A stretch of DNA of 18,020 bases from Campylobacteraceae bacterium (lineage in GTDB: Bacteria; Campylobacterota; Campylobacteria; Campylobacterales; Campylobacteraceae). Below, in pieces: positions 14,097-18,020 of the stretch; positions within the stretch are counted from its first letter, which is position 1; every line of letters begins with the position of its first letter. Location of the stretch: NCBI GenBank assembly GCA_031259875.1, contig JAIRKW010000018.1, positions 1 to 18,020 on the forward strand, in the 5' to 3' direction. The notes below the pieces were generated by a model, which worked only from the letters and a program-made list of their open reading frames with translations, ran no database searches and was not told where the DNA came from. The position numbers were made by a program, and so were the translations under genes.

Positions 14097-15986
14097 ATGT
14101 TGTCCGCAATGACTAATTTTAAAACTTTGTCTTTTATTAAGATTAAAGCATTCTCTCTTTTAGTTGCTTTCTTTTTTAGTTTTTTTTTGATTGGATGCGG
14201 AGGCAATACAAGCACAACAAATACTCAAGTTCCCGTTATTACCTCTCAACCGATAGATTCAGTATATGCTAAAGACGATACTGCCAATCTTCTCAGCGTA
14301 AGCGCAAATGTAAACGATGGAGGAACACTCTCATATCAGTGGTACAGCAATACTGTGAACTCTAACGAGAATGGAGTTTTAATACTGAATGAGACAAGCT
14401 CAACCTATACGCCTTCAACTTCAGATGAAGGAACAGCTTATTACTATGTGGTTGTTACAAATACAAATAACAATGTAAACGGCAATAAGATAGCTTCTGT
14501 TACAAGCGATACTGCTGAGATTGTAGTTAATATCATAAAATATACAATCAATTGCTTTGACACTAATCTGACTATTGAAAACACGATAGATTTGGAAGGA
14601 GGAGTTATAAATCCTTCCGATATAAGTATATGCGGCAGTGGAAATTGGTATTTAGCTTCAAGCAATACTCCTGTAACATCTCATAATTTAAACAGTGATA
14701 TTAACTTCTACACTGTTGCAAATATTATTGAGATAACAACTCAAACACAACTTGACGACATTAGAAACAATCTATCGGGTAAATATATCCTTTTAAACGA
14801 TATAGATTTAAATGAGACAGAGGCAGGGTTTGACACTGATGAAGGGTGGAATGCTATAGGAAGCAATACTGCTTCTTATCGTTTTACAGGTATTCTTAAC
14901 GGTAACGGATATAAGATAACCAATTTATGGATAAATAAAACGACTAATTATCAAGGACTTTTCGGATATATCGACAATGCCCAGATAAAAAACTTGGGAG
15001 TTGAGACGGCAGAAGGCAAAGAGGTGAAAGGATACGATTATGTTGGAGGTATAACAGGATACAACAACAATAGCGCTATAGAGAACAGTTATTTTATCGG
15101 AACTGTTACTGGATACCAGTATATCGGAGGTATAACAGGATACAATAGAGGAGTGTCCACTATCGCAAACTGCAATTCTTCGGCAAATATCAGCGGAAGA
15201 GGTATTATCGGCGGCATAACAGGATACAATCGTGCTGGCACAGTCAAAAACAGTTACTTTACCGGAAATGTTGGCAGCACCAGTAATAATGTCGGAGGCA
15301 TCGCAGGATTCAATACTTACGACAGCGTCATAATAAACTCTTACTCCACGGGAAATGTCAATGGAAGTGATATGGTCGGAGGCATAGTGGGAGGTTCTAC
15401 GGGCAGCAATATCTCAAACTCTTACTCCACGGGAAATATCAGTGGAACAACCTATGTAGGCGGTATAGCAGGACAGTTTGTTGCTAGTGGAGGTGTCATA
15501 ATAAACTCTTACTCCACAGGAAATGTCAATGGAAGTAATGCTGTCGGAGGCATAGCGGGACATAGTTCTCTTAGCAGCGTCATAATAAACTCTTACTCCA
15601 CAGGAGCTGTCAATGGAAATAGTAATGTCAGCGGCATAGTGGGATACAATGTCGGTTCTGATGTTATAGGTATTGCTGCCATAAACCCTTCCCTTACTGG
15701 AGCTAGTGATATCAATCGTGTAATCGGAAATTATGATTCAGGAACAGTATCCGATAATTTTGCTTTAGATAATATGACGATAAACGGTGCAGTTTACAAC
15801 GGCGCGGAAGATAACAGTAATGGGATAAGTAAAAGCATTGAACAGTTTACGGCAAAGGAGACTTACTCCAATTCAACAACAGACGGAGGTCTTGGCTGGA
15901 GTTTCGGAGATAACGATACAAGTCCATGGAAATGGGAAGATGGTAAAAACAACGACTTGCCTTATCTTTATTGGCAGGAGTTGTGA
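14097..15986 (+). CDS. Surface lipoprotein with Ig-like domain and eight GLUG repeats
   Basis: A 629-residue predicted lipoprotein. It begins with a basic stretch and hydrophobic signal (about 18-33) ending in the lipobox L-I-G-C with Cys34; Gly follows, so an outer-membrane location is likely. Residues about 45-145 form a bacterial Ig-like domain (PVITSQP, LSYQWYSN, YTPSTSDEGTAYYYVVVTNT). A short linker domain with two cysteines follows (about 146-208). From about 212 the sequence reads as a GLUG-type beta-helix: lead-in TQLDDIRNNLSGKYILLNDIDL and LFGYIDNAQIKNLGV, then eight units marked by [VI]-x-G-I-x-G at 316, 343, 371, 399, 427, 454, 483 and 511, with NSYSTGNVNGS-like strands between. 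The C-terminus (W-S-F ... SPWKWEDGKNNDLPYLYW) is the usual ending of such proteins. GLUG proteins are often adhesins or surface proteins; the role here is unknown. AAAGGAG stands five bases before the ATG. Monocistronic, with a strong terminator at 16005. Confidence 0.88.
   Translation: MLSAMTNFKTLSFIKIKAFSLLVAFFFSFFLIGCGGNTSTTNTQVPVITSQPIDSVYAKDDTANLLSVSANVNDGGTLSYQWYSNTVNSNENGVLILNETSSTYTPSTSDEGTAYYYVVVTNTNNNVNGNKIASVTSDTAEIVVNIIKYTINCFDTNLTIENTIDLEGGVINPSDISICGSGNWYLASSNTPVTSHNLNSDINFYTVANIIEITTQTQLDDIRNNLSGKYILLNDIDLNETEAGFDTDEGWNAIGSNTASYRFTGILNGNGYKITNLWINKTTNYQGLFGYIDNAQIKNLGVETAEGKEVKGYDYVGGITGYNNNSAIENSYFIGTVTGYQYIGGITGYNRGVSTIANCNSSANISGRGIIGGITGYNRAGTVKNSYFTGNVGSTSNNVGGIAGFNTYDSVIINSYSTGNVNGSDMVGGIVGGSTGSNISNSYSTGNISGTTYVGGIAGQFVASGGVIINSYSTGNVNGSNAVGGIAGHSSLSSVIINSYSTGAVNGNSNVSGIVGYNVGSDVIGIAAINPSLTGASDINRVIGNYDSGTVSDNFALDNMTINGAVYNGAEDNSNGISKSIEQFTAKETYSNSTTDGGLGWSFGDNDTSPWKWEDGKNNDLPYLYWQEL
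15027..15671 (+). repeat. In-frame coding tandem repeats (GLUG units, 81-87 bp)
   Basis: Eight in-frame units of 27-29 codons. Most have diverged, but copies beginning at 15327, 15495 and 15579 share long near-identical DNA starting GTCATAATAAACTC; the first two differ at only one base over about 42. A fourth, near 15410, shares the CAAACTCTTACTCCACGGGAA segment in part. Spacings (168 and 84 bases) are whole multiples of the unit, consistent with duplication or gene conversion. Confidence 0.85.
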
Positions 15987-16004
15987 TAGTTTTTTAAAAA
16001 CAGT

Positions 16005-16041
16005 TTGGAGTTGGATATAGTTCAACTCCAACCTCTTTTTT
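16005..16041 (+). terminator. Intrinsic terminator of the GLUG lipoprotein gene
   Basis: Perfect 9-bp stem TTGGAGTTG (16005-16013) and CAACTCCAA (16023-16031) with a nine-base loop, followed by CCTC and a run of six T residues (16036-16041). It lies 18 bases after the lipoprotein stop. Confidence 0.85.
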
Positions 16042-16057
16042 ACAGGCAACACAGCTT

Positions 16058-16324
16058 CGTCATTGCGAGCTGACGAATGGATTGCCGTGCAATGTTTCAT
16101 GACAATTTCCCCATCACTCCCATACAAGCTGGAATTTACATCAAAAAAAATTGCTTTTCTGACTATCTCAGCGTAGCAATCCATAAAAATAAAAAAATCA
16201 ATGAAATAATTTAGAAAAATCTAAATATCCAAAAATATAAATTACAATTTCAGATATAAGTTATTTGATATTTTTAACGCTTCACATATCTGGATTGCCA
16301 CGCCATAAACGACTTGCAATGACG
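16058..16324. repeat. Inverted-repeat element with CGTCATTGC ends, possibly a dispersed palindromic repeat
   Basis: The left end reads CGTCATTGCGAG (16058-16069) and the right end is its inverse, CTTGCAATGACG (16313-16324), with one mismatch in 12. Inside lie further half-sites: GGATTGCC followed by GCAATG (to 16094), ATTGC at 16150 paired with GCAAT at 16176 in AGCGTAGCAATCCAT, and TGGATTGCCACGCC near 16291. The vocabulary CGTCATTGCGAG...GCAATCCA resembles intergenic palindromic repeats that I recall from many unrelated bacterial genomes. There is no open frame inside, and the centre is A/T-rich. It could be two or three degraded copies of such a repeat or a non-autonomous element; no target-site duplication was identified. 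Confidence 0.6.
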
Positions 16325-16332
16325 GAAAGTTT

Positions 16333-16361
16333 TGTGATACTCCAAAGTTTGGAGTATCACA
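16333..16361. terminator. Perfect 14-bp palindromic hairpin abutting the truA stop
   Basis: Arms TGTGATACTCCAAA (16333-16346) and TTTGGAGTATCACA (16348-16361) are perfectly complementary around a single central G (the actual loop will be a few bases larger). It lies one base beyond the truA stop. On the minus strand it is followed by AAAACTTTCC, not a proper T-run; on the plus strand by TTTAATAAT, a weak one. Probably a transcription terminator or 3'-end stabilising hairpin. Confidence 0.6.
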
Positions 16362-16362
16362 T

Positions 16363-17079
16363 TTAATAATACACTCTGCTAAGATAAAGTCCGCATGCCG
16401 GAGCGGCTCCGGTAAAAATGCGTCTTTTTTTATCTATCTGCGCTTTTAAATCCTCCAAGCTCAAAGCTCCTTTTTGCACAGCCAAAACAGCGCCTGTCAT
16501 CATCCTCACTTGCGAGCGCAAAAAACCATCAGCCATAAATCTAAAAATCAGAAAGTTTTTATGTGCGTAAGCGTCCGCTTTGTATAAACTCCTTATATCG
16601 TTCTTCGTCGGGCTGCCCGTTTTTTTGAAAAATCCAAAATCATGTCTGCCTGCAAAAAGCAAAAGAGTTTCATTTATAAGGCTTAAATCAAATTTTGGCA
16701 AAAAAAGAGCATAATCATTTAAAAGCGGATTGTAACTGCCTGTATAGCAAAGATACCTATAAAATCTTTTTTTGGCGTCAAATCTCGCATGCAGATTTGA
16801 GAGTGAGATTTGTCTTACGTATATGGACGGGAAAAGGAGATGGTTTAGTGTATTTTTCAGTTTTTCCAAATTCTCCCAAAATGGCGGCAAATCGATGTGA
16901 ACAACTTGATTTAGTGCGTGTACGCCTTTGTCGGTGCGTGAACTGCCGATTGGTTTTGAGGTTACACCAAGCTTCTTTAGTGCAAAAATAACTCCATCCA
17001 TGACGCTGTTTTTGTTTGGCTGCTGCTGGAAACCTTGAAATTTGCTTCCATCATAACTTAGATAGAGAAAAACTCTCAC
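16363..17079 (-). CDS. truA: tRNA pseudouridine synthase A
   Basis: TruA converts uridines 38-40 of the tRNA anticodon arm to pseudouridine. The 238-residue protein has the N-terminal LSYDGSKFQGFQQQP, the catalytic motif SSRTDKGVHA with Asp50, RFYRYLCYTG, GRHDFGFFKKTGSPTKNDIRSL and the C-terminal FMADGFLRSQVRMMTGAVLAVQKG, in the normal order for the family. The motif is usually G-R-T-D-A-G-V-H-A; Ser and Lys replacements at the flanking positions are minor. The start is GTG at 17079, whose G is also the last base of the upstream stop (TAGTG), so translation is coupled to the permease gene. A perfect hairpin follows immediately after its stop. Confidence 0.95.
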   Translation of the reverse strand: MRVFLYLSYDGSKFQGFQQQPNKNSVMDGVIFALKKLGVTSKPIGSSRTDKGVHALNQVVHIDLPPFWENLEKLKNTLNHLLFPSIYVRQISLSNLHARFDAKKRFYRYLCYTGSYNPLLNDYALFLPKFDLSLINETLLLFAGRHDFGFFKKTGSPTKNDIRSLYKADAYAHKNFLIFRFMADGFLRSQVRMMTGAVLAVQKGALSLEDLKAQIDKKRRIFTGAAPACGLYLSRVYY

Positions 17080-18020
17080 TAAAAACGCTTTAAAATTTTC
17101 TGCTTGAATATTATAAGAGAGAGCGAAAATGCCGCGCCAAATACCAAAATAACGCTCATTATGGGATGATACTGCTGCAATACCATCACGGCAGCAAAGT
17201 AGATGAGTATCACCAAAGAGATATTAAAATAGATACCGCTTCGTTCATATCTGTATGTAACTATGCCAAATGAGAGCGCAAAAAGCGTAGTAGTAAACGG
17301 AAAAAGCGCTATGAGCATATAAAATACAAAATCTTTCGCTTTCTTTTTATCTTCAAACATATCAAGCCAATATGTTTTTATATTATCAATACCTCTTATT
17401 TTATCGCTGACAAACATGCGCAGAAGCATCGTCTCAAAATCGAGCTGATTTATTTCGTCTTTTGCGATGTCGTAGGCTTTTCCGCTTTTAAGCTCAAGGC
17501 TTATCTCTCCTTGCTGATTGTTTATCAAAGCTTCCGAAGCAGAGACGATTCTATCTTTACCCTCTTCATTTTGATACATGATTATATCTTTGTAATAATC
17601 TTTACCCGAGTCATTTACAAACACAAACCAATCGGAAAATTTTTGTCCGAATTCGGTAGCTTCTATATTAAAGCGTGCTTCTGTTTTTTTATAATCTATA
17701 AAATTTGCTTGAAGCTCTTTTGAGAGCGGCATCAAAATTAGCGCATTGAGAATCAAAAAGGCCGAAAGCAAAGATGATATAATCAGAAAAAATTTGGCCA
17801 TTTTTTTTGGCGGAAGTCCGAGTGAAAACAGAACTATCGTCTCATTTTCGCGGGAGAGTTTAAACAAAACTATCGCCAGCGCTATGAAAAATGTAATCGG
17901 CAGTGTGAAAATCAACACTTTTGGCAGTAAAAACATATATAGTTTGCCAAGTTCAAAAAAAGTAATCTTTATAACGGATGTAATGCGCGCTATTTGTATA
18001 AAATAGATAACCGAAGTGAT
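17079..18020 (-). CDS. LptF/LptG-family permease (YjgP/YjgQ), 5' end cut by window edge
   Basis: Partial gene: the frame is open from the right edge, giving 313 residues that include the C-terminus; the N-terminus lies beyond 18020. An internal ATG at 17936 is not the start, because the upstream 28 codons (with SVIYFIQIAR and FFELGKLY) are typical membrane-protein sequence of this family. Hydrophobic segments lie near the visible N-terminus (LPKVLIFTLPITFFIALAIV), next to the SLGLPPKKMAKFF loop, and as a C-terminal trio (FVFYMLIALFPFTTTLFALS, then NISLVILIYFAAVMV and IMSVILVFGAAF). The central soluble part with SGKDYYKDIIMY and ISLELKSGKAYD is the periplasmic beta-jellyroll. LptF and LptG form the inner-membrane part of the LPS transport ABC complex with LptB; which of the two this is cannot be decided here. 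It overlaps truA by one base. Confidence 0.88.
   Translation of the reverse strand: MTSVIYFIQIARITSVIKITFFELGKLYMFLLPKVLIFTLPITFFIALAIVLFKLSRENETIVLFSLGLPPKKMAKFFLIISSLLSAFLILNALILMPLSKELQANFIDYKKTEARFNIEATEFGQKFSDWFVFVNDSGKDYYKDIIMYQNEEGKDRIVSASEALINNQQGEISLELKSGKAYDIAKDEINQLDFETMLLRMFVSDKIRGIDNIKTYWLDMFEDKKKAKDFVFYMLIALFPFTTTLFALSFGIVTYRYERSGIYFNISLVILIYFAAVMVLQQYHPIMSVILVFGAAFSLSLIIFKQKILKRF

Noticed and set aside
15327..15620. Spaced repeats considered as a CRISPR array
   Set aside because: The repeats are in frame inside a protein, imperfect, and their 'spacers' encode the same GLUG motif.
15873..16184. 103-codon minus-strand frame crossing the lipoprotein end, its terminator and the repeat element
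   Set aside because: It covers a terminator and repeat DNA and its composition is not protein-like; chance opening.
16695..16991. 98-codon plus-strand frame
   Set aside because: Antisense shadow of truA, with no family resemblance.

Overview
The window is chromosomal DNA of a Gram-negative, AT-rich bacterium, most likely a member of the Campylobacterota (Epsilonproteobacteria), in the Sulfurimonas/Sulfuricurvum neighbourhood. The reasons are gene content and protein style: lipid A and LPS-export genes (lpxK, an lptF/lptG-type permease) occur beside an RNase Y, FtsY is short and lacks an acidic N-terminal domain, CmoB is compact, and promoters show TATAAT-like -10 boxes in T-rich DNA without clear -35 boxes. 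The assignment is inferred from protein resemblance only.

Layout. 1-1262: pepD-type dipeptidase (minus strand, cut by the left edge), divergent from cmoB (tRNA wobble modification). cmoB converges on a metallo-beta-lactamase-fold hydrolase. 2991-5043: a DegT-family PLP enzyme overlapping lpxK. 5102-5812: yebC-family regulator, convergent with hemH (ferrochelatase). hemH is divergent from a cytoplasmic cyclophilin, whose terminator lies in the end of a DedA-family membrane protein gene. 7294-10023 (minus): 5-formyltetrahydrofolate cyclo-ligase, rny, dedA as one apparent operon, with an unusual 80-bp overlap between the first two. 10076-12836 (plus): thioredoxin-fold lipoprotein, ftsY, radA as a tight operon. 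16363-18020 (minus): lptF/lptG-type permease (cut by the right edge) and truA, overlapping by one base.

Between radA and truA lies about 3.5 kb of accessory-looking DNA (12837-16362). It contains a decayed, frameshifted autotransporter fragment (end of a pertactin-like passenger plus start of a beta-barrel), AT-rich spacer, a 629-residue surface lipoprotein with an Ig-like domain and eight GLUG repeats of about 28 residues, a strong terminator, and a roughly 270-bp inverted-repeat element with CGTCATTGC ends. This looks like a surface-protein hot spot between conserved housekeeping blocks.

Functionally most of the window is housekeeping: tRNA modification (cmoB, truA), envelope biogenesis (lpxK, lptF/G, ftsY), haem and folate metabolism (hemH, cyclo-ligase), RNA turnover (rny) and DNA repair (radA). 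I see no CRISPR array, defence cassette, prophage, transposase, tRNA or rRNA, and no convincing wholly new system. The best leads are the accessory surface locus with its repeats, the displaced lysine in the DegT-family enzyme, and the cyclo-ligase/rny overlap.
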